A DNA stretch of 37,733 nt from Halomonas sp. Lineage in GTDB: Bacteria > Pseudomonadota > Gammaproteobacteria > Pseudomonadales > Halomonadaceae. Shown piece after piece: positions 10,436 to 18,366 of the stretch. The notes under the pieces were generated by a model. It searched no databases and was not told the DNA's origin. It saw only the letters and a program-made list of their open reading frames with translations. The translations under genes were made by a program, and so were the position numbers. Position 1 is the stretch's first letter. Each line of letters starts with the position of its first letter. The stretch is from NCBI GenBank assembly GCA_020201075.1, contig JAIVHL010000149.1, forward strand, positions 1 through 37,733. Reading direction: 5' to 3'.

Positions 10436-11596
10436 TTACTGGCGAGCCAGAAAGCGTTCGAGACGATCAACCGCCTCTCCCAAGCGCTCGACCCCGGTGG
10501 TGAAGGCAATGCGCACGTGGTACTCGCCGCCCTCAAGGGCGAAGTCGATGCCCGGGGTGATCGCGACGTTTTCCTCTTCCAGCAGGCGTCGGCAGAAGTC
10601 CTGGCTGTCGTCGCTGTAGCGGGAGATGTCGAGCCACAGATAGAAGGCCCCCTGGGGCGGCAGCGAGGGCGCCAGCTCCAACCGCGCCAGGCCCGTCAGC
10701 AGGGCATCGCGACGGCGCCTCAGCTCGACGCGCCGGGCCTCGAGAAGCGAACGACACTCTGGCGTGAAGGCGGCCAGGGCCGCATGCTGAGCCGGGGTGG
10801 AGGCGGCCAAAAAGACATTCTGGGCAAGGCGGGTGAGCGGCTCCACCGCGGCCTCCGGGGCCAGCAGCCAGCCTAGCCGCCAGCCGGTCATGCCAAAGTA
10901 CTTTGAGAAGCTGTTGACCACGAAGGCATCCGGCGTGATGGCCGCCACCGAGAGTGGTTTGAGGTCGTAGCAGAGCCCCTGGTAGATCTCGTCCACCAGC
11001 AGGTGACCGCCCCTCGCCGCCACTGTTGCGGCCACCGCCGTCAGCTGCTCGGCATCCAGCATGTGGCCGGTGGGGTTCGAGGGCGTGGCCAGCATCGCCA
11101 GGCGGGTAGCGTCGCGCCAGTGGGTCTCGATCAGGCCAGCATCGAGCTGCCAACCGCTCGCCGGCCCCACCGGTACGGCGTCCACCTCGGCGCCGGCCAA
11201 GGCCATGAAATGGCGGTTACAGGGGTAGTTGGGGTCGGCCATCAGCACTCGGTCGCCGGGGCCTGCCAGCAGCTGGCTGGCCAGCAGCAGTGCACCGGAA
11301 GCCCCAGGGGTGACCAGGATGCGCCCGGGATCGACATCGGCACCGAACTGCTCGGCATAGTGGCCGGCAATCGCCTCGCGCAGCGCGGGAAGCCCCGCCG
11401 CCGGCGTGTAGCGGGTATGACCCGCGGCCAGCGCAGCATGGCCGGCGGCCAACACCGGCTCGGGGGTGGGGAAATCGGGTTCTCCCACCTCCAGATGAAT
11501 GACATCGTGGCCGGCCGCCTCGCGGGCCTGGGCGGTTTCCAGCAGGCTCATGACCCGAAAGGGAGCAACCCGGTCGATGCGCGGACTCCACGCCAT
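10436..11596 (-). CDS. class I/II PLP-dependent aminotransferase
   Basis: This is a fold-type I aminotransferase, substrate not determinable from sequence. The 386-residue protein has the usual EVGEPDFPTP near the N-terminus, the TPGASGALL cofactor region, SNPTGHML, the Asp-Tyr pair in LLVDEIYQGLCYD, and the PLP lysine in NSFSKYFGMTGWRLGW (Lys about 232). The C-terminal small domain ends with the substrate-carboxylate Arg in HVRIAFTT. It pairs with sfsA and is divergent from dksA, as in Pseudomonas. Annotators usually call it a probable aminotransferase or alanine/aspartate-type; I leave it generic. Confidence 0.9.
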   Translation of the reverse strand: MAWSPRIDRVAPFRVMSLLETAQAREAAGHDVIHLEVGEPDFPTPEPVLAAGHAALAAGHTRYTPAAGLPALREAIAGHYAEQFGADVDPGRILVTPGASGALLLASQLLAGPGDRVLMADPNYPCNRHFMALAGAEVDAVPVGPASGWQLDAGLIETHWRDATRLAMLATPSNPTGHMLDAEQLTAVAATVAARGGHLLVDEIYQGLCYDLKPLSVAAITPDAFVVNSFSKYFGMTGWRLGWLLAPEAAVEPLTRLAQNVFLAASTPAQHAALAAFTPECRSLLEARRVELRRRRDALLTGLARLELAPSLPPQGAFYLWLDISRYSDDSQDFCRRLLEEENVAITPGIDFALEGGEYHVRIAFTTGVERLGEAVDRLERFLARQ

Positions 11597-11728
11597 GGCA
11601 AGACTCCTGTGAACGAGAGTTGAACACCAGGGAGCCAGGCCCCCGCGGCGCAGTCAACGTGTCATGACATCAAAGGGCAATAGTGTTGCGACTTTGGTAG
11701 CAGTGCCTCAGCTTGCAAGGCCGCAAAG

Positions 11729-11757
11729 TTGCAAACCCTCGACTTTTCCGCTAAACA
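11729..11757 (+). promoter_or_regulatory. candidate sigma-70 promoter for dksA
   Basis: TTGCAA (11729-11734), a 17-bp spacer and TAAACA (11752-11757) lie about 75 bp upstream of dksA, in the 236-bp gap between it and the divergent aminotransferase gene. The boxes are four-of-six matches, so this is a candidate only. Nothing else in the gap looked convincing. Confidence 0.35.
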
Positions 11758-11832
11758 GCATGCCTTTGGCGTGAGATACCTTGCACCAAGGCAGGTATTG
11801 ATCAGCAGTCACTCAAGTAATGAGGCAGTCCC

Positions 11833-12270
11833 ATGCCAGTAGCCGACAAGAAAGTGGAAGCGCCCAGGAAATTCACCCCCTATGAGCCGGCGGCGGGTGA
11901 AGAGTACATGAACGAGAAGCAGCTGGAGCACTTTCGTCAGATCCTGCTGGGCTGGAAGCAGGAGCTCATGGAAGAGGTGGACCGCACCGTGCGTCATCTG
12001 CAGGAAGAGGCGAATAATTACGCCGACCCAGCCGACCGTGCCACCCAGGAAGAGGGATTCAGCCTGGAGCTGCGCACCCGGGATCGCGAGCGCAAGCTAC
12101 TGAAGAAGATCAACGAGACCCTCGACAACATCGACGAGGATGACTATGGATTCTGCGAGGCCTGCGGCGTTGAGATCGGCATCCGCCGCCTCGAGGCGCG
12201 CCCCACGGCCACCCTGTGCGTCGACTGCAAGACGCTGGCTGAGCTCAAGGAAAAGCAGCTGGGCGGCTGA
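11833..12270 (+). CDS. dksA: RNA polymerase-binding transcription factor DksA
   Basis: DksA binds the secondary channel of RNA polymerase and, with ppGpp, represses rRNA promoters and activates amino-acid synthesis genes. The 145-residue protein has the coiled-coil arm (about residues 30-100) with the tip motif DPADRATQEE and a four-cysteine zinc finger (C108, C111, C129, C132, as FCEACG and CVDC). All four cysteines are present, so it is the zinc-bound form. Length matches the family (E. coli 151). gluQRS follows after 84 bp, a very common pairing. Confidence 0.97.
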   Translation: MPVADKKVEAPRKFTPYEPAAGEEYMNEKQLEHFRQILLGWKQELMEEVDRTVRHLQEEANNYADPADRATQEEGFSLELRTRDRERKLLKKINETLDNIDEDDYGFCEACGVEIGIRRLEARPTATLCVDCKTLAELKEKQLGG

Positions 12271-12304
12271 TCTGAGCATGCCGATGACCCGCATGAAACG
12301 TCGT

Positions 12305-12328
12305 AACGGGCACCCCTGGGTGCCCGTT
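12305..12328 (+). terminator. hairpin between dksA and gluQRS
   Basis: AACGGGCACC and GGTGCCCGTT form a 10-bp perfect stem with a 4-base loop. Only a weak T stretch follows (TTCGAG), so it may be an inefficient terminator that reduces, but does not block, gluQRS expression, or an RNA-processing signal. Confidence 0.5.
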
Positions 12329-12354
12329 CGAGTCTCTGACGCAGGCAGCCCTCC

Positions 12355-13257
12355 ATGAGCCTCTACCGCGGCCGCTTCGCCCCAACCCCCTCCGGCCCGC
12401 TGCACTTCGGCTCCCTCGTAGCGGCGCTGGCCAGCTTCCTGGATGCTCGCCACGCCGATGGCGAATGGCTGTTGCGCATCGAGGATATCGACCCGCCGCG
12501 CTGCCCGGCCGGTGCCGCCGACCAGATCCAGCGCCAGCTTGAGGCCTTCGGCCTGCACTGGGACGGCCCCACGCTGTATCAGAACGGCCGTGACGGCGTC
12601 TATCAGGCCGCCCTCGAGCGGCTAGTTCGACTAGGCCTCGCCTACCCCTGTAGCTGCTCACGCAAGCAGTGGCGAGACTATTCGGTCTACCCTGGCTGGT
12701 GTCGGGAAGGCGTGCGCGAACCCGACAAGCCGGTGGCCTGGCGACTGCGCAGCGACCTGGGGCTGCGTCCGGTAGTATGGAAAGACCGGCTGTTCGGCGA
12801 GCAGCGCTTCGACCCCGCCACGCTTGGCGACGTAGTGCTCAAACGCAAGGATGATCTGTGGGCCTACCAGCTCGCCGTGGTGGTGGACGACGCCGAGCAG
12901 AGAATCAGTGACGTGGTGCGTGGCTTCGACCTGCTGGATAACACGCCCTGGCAACGCCAACTGCAGAATGCTCTGAATTTCCCCGAGCCGCGCTACCTTC
13001 ATCTGCCGCTGATCATCGGCGAGGGCGGCCAGAAGCTCTCCAAGCAGAATTTGGCCCCGGCGCTGCCCACCACCGACGACGCCGTGCGCCCGCTGCTGCA
13101 CGCTGCCCTGACGGCCCTGGACCAGGCACCGCCCACCGACCTTGCCGGGGCGCCAGTGGCTGAACAACTCGCCTGGGGAGTCATGCACTGGGAGGCCTCC
13201 CGTATCCGCCCAGAGTTGCACCGCACAATCACCGGCGGCGCGCCCCCGTCTGACTGA
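12355..13257 (+). CDS. gluQ: glutamyl-Q tRNA(Asp) synthetase
   Basis: GluQRS attaches glutamate to the queuosine base at the wobble position of tRNA-Asp; it is a truncated GluRS paralogue without the anticodon-binding domain. The 300-residue protein opens with GRFAPTPSGPLHFGSLVAAL (class I HIGH-like PLHFG). It has a zinc site CSCSRKQWRDYSVYPGWC (about 99-116), conserved WRLR and the KMSKS-like loop QKLSKQN. Length fits GluQRS rather than GltX. It sits between dksA and the small gene that overlaps cbrA. Confidence 0.95.
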   Translation: MSLYRGRFAPTPSGPLHFGSLVAALASFLDARHADGEWLLRIEDIDPPRCPAGAADQIQRQLEAFGLHWDGPTLYQNGRDGVYQAALERLVRLGLAYPCSCSRKQWRDYSVYPGWCREGVREPDKPVAWRLRSDLGLRPVVWKDRLFGEQRFDPATLGDVVLKRKDDLWAYQLAVVVDDAEQRISDVVRGFDLLDNTPWQRQLQNALNFPEPRYLHLPLIIGEGGQKLSKQNLAPALPTTDDAVRPLLHAALTALDQAPPTDLAGAPVAEQLAWGVMHWEASRIRPELHRTITGGAPPSD

Positions 13258-13266
13258 GAGGCGCCC

Positions 13267-13443
13267 ATGTACGTCTATCGCATCCTGCTGTTCCTGGTGC
13301 TCGGCGGCTACCTGCTCTCGCCATTGATGATGAGCGGCTGGGCCAGCCCGGGCGTGGCCTGGTATCGCCCCTTTGTCATCTGGGGAGTGCTGATCGCCCT
13401 GACCCTGTGGCTGGAGCAGAAGAGAAAACTCGATGAACGCTAG
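13267..13443 (+). CDS. small two-helix membrane protein overlapping cbrA
   Basis: A 58-residue open frame starts at ATG 13267, 9 bp after the gluQRS stop, and ends 11 bases inside cbrA. It has two hydrophobic segments (RILLFLVLGGYLLSPL, then FVIWGVLIALTLWL) joined by a short polar loop, and ends in the charged EQKRKLDER. There is no family motif I can name. A small open frame is also reported just before cbrA in Pseudomonas, so I infer a conserved partner whose translation is coupled to cbrA. The overlap, the membrane character and the lack of any other explanation for this gap support it as a real gene. Confidence 0.75.
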   Translation: MYVYRILLFLVLGGYLLSPLMMSGWASPGVAWYRPFVIWGVLIALTLWLEQKRKLDER

Positions 13444-16372
13444 TCTGGCCGGGATGTTTGCCCTGGGCACAGGCTTTTTGCTGGTGCTCTTCCTGTGCGC
13501 GTTGGCAGTAGAGCGCGGGATCATCGGCACTCGTATCACACGTCATCCGCTGGTCTATACCCTGGCGCTGGGGGTCTACGCCAGCGCCTGGGCCGTGTAC
13601 GGCAGCCTGGAGCTCGCCTCGACCTCGGGCTACAGCTATCTGGCCTACTACCTGGGCGTGGCCGGGGCCTTCCTGCTCGCTCCGGTGCTGCTGGTACCGA
13701 TACAACGCATGACCCGCACCTACCAGCTGGCCTCGCTCTCCGATCTGTTCGCCTTCCGGTTTCGTTCGCGGTGGGTAGGCACCCTGATCACCCTGATCAG
13801 CCTGCTGGCAGTTCTGCCGCTGTTGGCCCTGCAGGTGCAGACCATGGGCGATGCCATCTTCCTGATGACCGGTGCCGCCTCGCCGTCGCTGCTGGCGCTG
13901 GCCTTCTGCGCCATGATCGCCCTGTTCGCCATGCTGTTCGGGGCCCGCCAGGGCCGCGTGAGTGGACATCACGACAGCCTGATGGCGGTGATCGCCCTCT
14001 CATCCCTGGTCAAGCTGGTCGCCATGCTCGGCCTCGGTGCCTTCGCGCTGTTCGTGGTCTTCAACGGTCCCGCTGACCTTCAGACCTGGCTCGATGGTCC
14101 CGGCCAAGCCTTTCAGACCGGCGTGGTGCAGCCCGATCCGGCCCACTGGCGAACTCTGCTGCTGCTATTTTTCGCGGCAGCCCTGCTGATGCCCCACATC
14201 TTCCATATCACCTTCACCGAGACCCACTCCCGTCTCACTCTGCTTCAGGCCAGTTGGGCACTGCCGCTGTTCCTGCTGCTGATGGCGCTGCCGGTGCCGC
14301 TTATCCTGTGGGCGGGCCAGCAGCTTGGCGCAGACAACGTGCTGCCTTCCGCCTACCTGGCCTTCGGGCTGTCGGAGTCGCTGTGGGTGCAGTCGCTGGC
14401 CTTCATCGCCGGGCTGGCAGCCTCCACCGCCACCATGGTGCTGATCGCCCTGGCACTGTCCGGCATGATTCTCAACCACGTGCTACTGGTGGCCCACCCC
14501 CCCGAGGCACAGTTCGACCTCTACCGCTGGCTGCTATGGTTACGCCGTGCCCTGGTGGGCGCCGTGGTGCTGGGTGGCTGGCTCTTCTATCGCATCGTGG
14601 GGGTCCACCACGACCTCACTACCCTGGCACTGGCTGCTTTCGTCGGCATGGCCCAGTGCCTGCCTGGGCTGCTGGCCCTGCTCTACTGGCCCGGTGCCAA
14701 TCGCAAGGGAATGATCTCGGGCCTCGTGGTGGGCCTGGTGGTATGGCTGCTCGGCCTGTGGGGGCCGCTGCTCACCGGACTGCCAGCGCTGGTAGTGATT
14801 CCCCCGGGGCTCGAGGCAGTGGCCGGAGATCCAGAATGGTACGTGGTCACCCTGGTCTCCCTGGCCGGTAATGCCCTGGTCTTCATCGTCGTCTCCTTGG
14901 CCACCCGCACCTCCGAAGGAGAGCGTGCCGCCGCCGAGGCCTGCTCGGTGGATGCGGTGATACGTCCTAAACGCCTGCCACTCGAGGCCGCCAACGGCGA
15001 AGAGTTCAAGACGCATCTGGCTCGCGCCCTGGGCGACGAGGCCGCGAAGCGCGAGGTAGAACGAGCCCTGGACGACCTGGGACTGGCCGCCCTGGACGGC
15101 CGCCCCTACGCCCTGCGGCGGCTGCGCGACCGCCTGCAGGCCAACCTCTCCGGTCTAATGGGCCCTTCGGTGGCTCAGGACATCGTCGACCGCTATCTCC
15201 CTTATCGCGAAGGCAGCGCCGGCGCCACCGAAGACATTCACTACGTGGAGAGCCGCCTGGAGGCCTACCGTTCACGACTCACCGGCATGGCCCGAGAGCT
15301 CGACGGCCTGCGCCGCTATCACCGCCGCACTCTCACCCGCCTGCCGGTAGGGCTATGCGCCTTCGGCGAGGACGGTGAGCTGCTGATGTGGAACGACACT
15401 CTGGCCGCGCTCAGCGGCATCGACGGCGCCAGCGTCATTGGCGCCCGCCGCGACAGCCTACCCGCCCCCTGGGGAGAGCTGCTGGGTCGCATTTTTACCG
15501 CGTCACACAGCCACCTCTACAAACAGCCGGTTACCCTGGAAGGCGGAGTCCGCTATCTGAGCCTGCACAAGGCCGAGCTCGAGGGCGATAACAGCGAGCC
15601 CGGTGGCATGGTGATCCTGGTGGAGGACCACAGCGAGATGAAGTGGCTGGAGGATGAGCTGGTCCACGCCGCACGGCTGGCCTCGATCGGCCAGCTAGCC
15701 GCCGGGGTCGCCCACGAGATCGGCAACCCCATCACCGGGATCTCCTCGCTGGCCCAGAACCTGCGCTATGACACCGAAAACCCCGAGATCCTCGAAACAG
15801 CCGAACAGATTCAGCAGCTCACCGACCGAGTCTCACGAATCGTCTCGTCCTTGGTGGGCTTTGCTCACGGTGGACGCCACCTCAGCGGCCAATCGTTTGC
15901 CCCGGTCTCCCTGGCCGAGGTCACCGACGAAGCGATTCACTTGATACATCTCGCCCGCTCGAGCGACGATGTCGTCTTCGATAACCGCTGCCCCCAGGCG
16001 CCCTGCGTCCGGGGCGATGCCCAGCGACTACTGCAGGTGATGGTCAACCTGCTAGGCAACGCGCGCGATGCGAGCCTCCCTGGCGGCCGCGTGGTCATCG
16101 AAGCGAACGCCGAGGCTGCCGGACTGAGAGTCACCGTTACTGACGAAGGCCACGGCATCGACGAGCGGGTACGCGACCACCTCTTCGAGCCCTTCACCAC
16201 CACCAAGCCCCCCGGCCAGGGCACGGGGCTGGGTCTGCCGCTGGTCTACAGCATCGTCGCCGAACACCACGGCCAAATCGATATCGAATCGCCGCCGCCA
16301 GAACACGAGCGCGGCACCCGCATCAGCCTCTGGCTGCCGCTGAACCCACAGGAGGGTGAGACACTGCAATGA
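13433..16372 (+). CDS. cbrA: CbrA, transporter-linked sensor histidine kinase
   Basis: CbrA senses carbon/nitrogen status and phosphorylates CbrB, which drives CrcZ transcription and relieves catabolite repression. The 979-residue protein (Pseudomonas about 983) begins with about twelve or thirteen membrane segments of the sodium/solute symporter type (about 1-500). A linker (about 500-620) and a PAS domain (about 640-730) follow. The kinase core has the H-box with phosphoacceptor His761 in VAHEIGNPITG, the N-box VNLLGNARDAS, G1 VTDEGHGID, F-box LFEPFTTTKPPG and G2 GTGLGLPL. All ATP-binding boxes are intact. The stop overlaps the cbrB start by four bases (ATGA). Intactness here contrasts with the damaged regulator downstream. 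Confidence 0.95.
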   Translation: MNASLAGMFALGTGFLLVLFLCALAVERGIIGTRITRHPLVYTLALGVYASAWAVYGSLELASTSGYSYLAYYLGVAGAFLLAPVLLVPIQRMTRTYQLASLSDLFAFRFRSRWVGTLITLISLLAVLPLLALQVQTMGDAIFLMTGAASPSLLALAFCAMIALFAMLFGARQGRVSGHHDSLMAVIALSSLVKLVAMLGLGAFALFVVFNGPADLQTWLDGPGQAFQTGVVQPDPAHWRTLLLLFFAAALLMPHIFHITFTETHSRLTLLQASWALPLFLLLMALPVPLILWAGQQLGADNVLPSAYLAFGLSESLWVQSLAFIAGLAASTATMVLIALALSGMILNHVLLVAHPPEAQFDLYRWLLWLRRALVGAVVLGGWLFYRIVGVHHDLTTLALAAFVGMAQCLPGLLALLYWPGANRKGMISGLVVGLVVWLLGLWGPLLTGLPALVVIPPGLEAVAGDPEWYVVTLVSLAGNALVFIVVSLATRTSEGERAAAEACSVDAVIRPKRLPLEAANGEEFKTHLARALGDEAAKREVERALDDLGLAALDGRPYALRRLRDRLQANLSGLMGPSVAQDIVDRYLPYREGSAGATEDIHYVESRLEAYRSRLTGMARELDGLRRYHRRTLTRLPVGLCAFGEDGELLMWNDTLAALSGIDGASVIGARRDSLPAPWGELLGRIFTASHSHLYKQPVTLEGGVRYLSLHKAELEGDNSEPGGMVILVEDHSEMKWLEDELVHAARLASIGQLAAGVAHEIGNPITGISSLAQNLRYDTENPEILETAEQIQQLTDRVSRIVSSLVGFAHGGRHLSGQSFAPVSLAEVTDEAIHLIHLARSSDDVVFDNRCPQAPCVRGDAQRLLQVMVNLLGNARDASLPGGRVVIEANAEAAGLRVTVTDEGHGIDERVRDHLFEPFTTTKPPGQGTGLGLPLVYSIVAEHHGQIDIESPPPEHERGTRISLWLPLNPQEGETLQ

Positions 16373-17467
16373 GCCGGATCCTGATCGTAGAAGACGAAGC
16401 CATTATCCGCAGCGCGTTGCGGCGCCTGCTGGAACGCCACGACTACCGTGTCGACGAGGCCGGCTCCGTTGGCGAGGCCACGGCCCTGGACCCACAGCGC
16501 TTCGACCTGGTGATCAGCGATTTGCGCCTGCCCGGGGAACCCGGCACCGAGCTGATCGCCCGCGCCGCACCGGTGCCGGTATTGATCATGACCAGCTACG
16601 CCAGCATGCGATCGGCGGTGGACGCTCTCAAGCAGGGTGCCGTGGACTATGTGGCCAAGCCCTTCGATCACGACGAGTTGCTGGAGACCGTGGCTCGGGT
16701 GCTGCACCTGCAGGCCTCGCGGCGCGCTGAGCCGCCGGATATCACCGAGCCCAGCGGCCAGGCCCAGCCGATGATAGGCAGCTGCCCGGCCAAGGCTGCT
16801 GCGGGTGCTGCAAGAGGGCGAGATCCGCAAGATCGGCTCGGTGGAGACTCGCCACGTAGACGTGCGCCTGATCGCCGCCACTCACCGCGACTTGCGCGCT
16901 TTGTCGAAGACCGGCGAATTCCGTCTCGATCTCTACTATCGCCTTAACGTCATGCAGATCGACCTGCCTCCGCTGCGCGACCGCGAGGATGACGTGCTGC
17001 TGATCGCCGATATCCTGCTGGACAAGGCATGTAAGCGCCACAACCGCGAAGGACTGCGGCTCTCCCGCGCCGCCCGCCGCGAGATTCACGACTACCCTTG
17101 GCCCGGCAACGTACGCGAATTGGAAAACGCCCTGGAGCGCGGAGTGATCCTCGCCGAGGGACACCTGATTCATCCGGATGACCTGGGCCTCTCGCCGATC
17201 GGCGGCGCGCTTCCCGCATCTCGCAAGGTCGCACACCCTGAGCCCGAGCCTGAGACAGTCAATGCAAAAACCGACGCCCGCCAGGGCGATGCCGAGGACG
17301 ATCTCTCGCTTGAAGACTATTTTCAGCACTTTGTGCTGGAGCACCAGGATCAGATGAGCGAGACCGAACTGGCCCAGAAACTCGGCATCAGCCGTAAGTC
17401 GCTATGGGAGCGACGCCAGCGCCTCGGCATTCCTCGCAAGAAGAGTCCACGACGCAAGAATGACTGA
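16369..17467 (+). pseudogene. cbrB: CbrB response regulator, central AAA+ segment missing
   Basis: CbrB is an NtrC-type activator of sigma-54 promoters. The receiver domain is complete (residues 1-120; acidic pocket E8/D9, phosphoacceptor D51 in ISDLRLPG, TSYAS, and K in VAKPF). Then near 16790 the frame breaks. The next frame (from about 16796) resumes at LLRVLQEGEIRKIG, late in the AAA+ domain, and continues through the arginine-finger region and YPWPGNVRELENAL to a Fis-type helix-turn-helix (ETELAQKLGISRKSLWERRQ). About 110-115 residues are lost, containing Walker A, the GAFTGA loop and Walker B. The remains total about 365 residues against about 478 expected. Without those, no ATP-driven sigma-54 activation is possible. 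Real deletion versus assembly gap is undecided. Confidence 0.9.
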
Positions 17468-17574
17468 GCGACCGTCGCTCATGCGGCCATCGTGCATGCG
17501 ACTAAAGCACATGCCCCCGAGGCTACCGCCGCGGGCGCGGTCGTATGAGTGCTGGCTTCCCGCCGCGCGCGATT

Positions 17575-17625
17575 TGTTACCGTCCCACACAGCCCGTGCC
17601 CCACTTTGGGGCTAATGAGGTAACA
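17575..17625 (+). promoter_or_regulatory. inverted TGTTACC half-sites, putative CbrB activating site
   Basis: TGTTACC (17575-17581) and its inverse GGTAACA (17619-17625) are separated by 37 bp and lie about 75-125 bp upstream of the sigma-54 promoter at 17700, the expected distance for an enhancer-type activator. Palindromic upstream sites for CbrB are known at the Pseudomonas crcZ promoter; identity of the bases is inferred, not checked. A small GCCCCA/TGGGGC hairpin sequence lies between the half-sites. Confidence 0.5.
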
Positions 17626-17699
17626 CTCTGCTGACCGGCGTGTTGGACCCCGGACGCTATAATTAATAACGTACTGATATCAAAAGAATAAATTTAGGA

Positions 17700-17715
17700 T
17701 GGCATGCAGCCTGCT
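17700..17715 (+). promoter_or_regulatory. sigma-54 promoter (-24/-12) of the CrcZ-like RNA
   Basis: TGGCATGCAGCCTGCT matches the sigma-54 consensus TGGCAC-N5-TTGCW at all but two positions. The invariant GG (17701-17702) and GC (17713-17714) are exactly 10 bp apart. This predicts a start near 17726, just before the first A-rich motif. AT-rich sequence between the upstream half-sites and the promoter (17658-17696, including TATCAA) could bind IHF, which the Pseudomonas crcZ promoter needs. Confidence 0.75.
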
Positions 17716-17725
17716 ACATATATCG

Positions 17726-18224
17726 TTAAGAAAAATAAGTTCCGGTGTCATCGACTGCTGCCAACAATAACAACCCTGCAGACCCGCGTGACAAGGCCCG
17801 CTCCGCCAACAACAATACCTGCGGGCCAATGCCATCCAGGCGCGATCAGTCAACAACTACAACAGATCACGTGCTCGGCCCCTCGATTGCCAACAATAAC
17901 AAGCTTTCTCGAGGAACCGGAGACTAAGGACCCGACGCATCAGCACGCCCGACAACAAGAACAACGGTCGCCAAAGGTGCACCCCCGGAAACAACACCAA
18001 TAAGCCGGGGGGAGGCAGATCCACTGCCGTCGTGGTTGGATTATTGTTTTGAATACGAGGCGGTCGCCACCAGGAGCGCCAACAAGGACAACAACATAGC
18101 TAGCCTGTTCTTATCCTTAGTGACTGCGGTACGTATTCAAGGCGATGTGCCACTACGAAGAAGAATCAGCAGCATGGATGCTGCAAGAATGCTTTAAGGG
18201 GAGGCCTGCCGGCCTCCCCTTTCT
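17726..18224 (+). ncRNA. crcZ: CrcZ-like Hfq/Crc-sequestering small RNA
   Basis: Between cbrB and pcnB, where Pseudomonas carries crcZ, there is no plausible protein gene but a strong excess of A-rich CA motifs. AANAANAA occurs at 17728 (as AAGAAAAATAA), 17763, 17808, 17892, 17954 and 18158, three of them as (AAN)3AA repeats like AACAATAACAA. Degenerate copies lie at 17852, 17990 and 18090, and one more exact copy (17684) lies upstream of the promoter. The word GCCAACAA recurs four times (17760, 17805, 17889, 18078). In CrcZ these motifs titrate Hfq/Crc away from A-rich target mRNAs and so relieve catabolite repression. A sigma-54 promoter and a perfect terminator bracket the region, giving about 500 nt against about 407 in P. 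aeruginosa. Ends are predicted only. Confidence 0.85.
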
Positions 18225-18226
18225 AT
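18196..18226 (+). terminator. intrinsic terminator of the CrcZ-like RNA
   Basis: AAGGGGAGGCC (18196-18206) and GGCCTCCCCTT (18211-18221) form a perfect 11-bp stem with loop TGCC, followed by TCTATT. The T-rich side is on the plus strand, setting the direction of the small RNA. It ends the RNA 140 bp before pcnB. Confidence 0.85.
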
Positions 18227-18281
18227 TCGATCCTCCCCTGCTGGGCATCTGACGCCAGTCCCAAACGCCGCCATGCTATGC

Positions 18282-18315
18282 AAGGTCCGGGGGGTCGGCT
18301 ACACTCGGACCTTTT
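18282..18315 (+). terminator. hairpin upstream of pcnB
   Basis: AAGGTCCG (18282-18289) and CGGACCTT (18306-18313) form an 8-bp stem with a 16-base loop, followed by TTTTAG counting from the stem end. It could be a backup terminator for the small RNA or part of the pcnB leader. The long loop lowers confidence. Confidence 0.35.
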
Positions 18316-18366
18316 AGTACTTCTTTTCCCACACCATTTTTTCGCACTGCGAGTCGAAATCGCCGC

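Noticed and set aside
17658-17663. TATAAT as a sigma-70 -10 box for the CrcZ-like RNA
   Set aside because: There is no acceptable -35 at 16-18 bp (bases there are ACCGGC-like). The sigma-54 box at 17700-17715 fits far better in sequence, spacing and context.
17704-18003. A 99-codon open frame within the small RNA region
   Set aside because: It reads PT/NNN-rich low-complexity sequence produced by the repeated A-rich motifs, has no ribosome-binding site, and starts before the predicted RNA 5' end.
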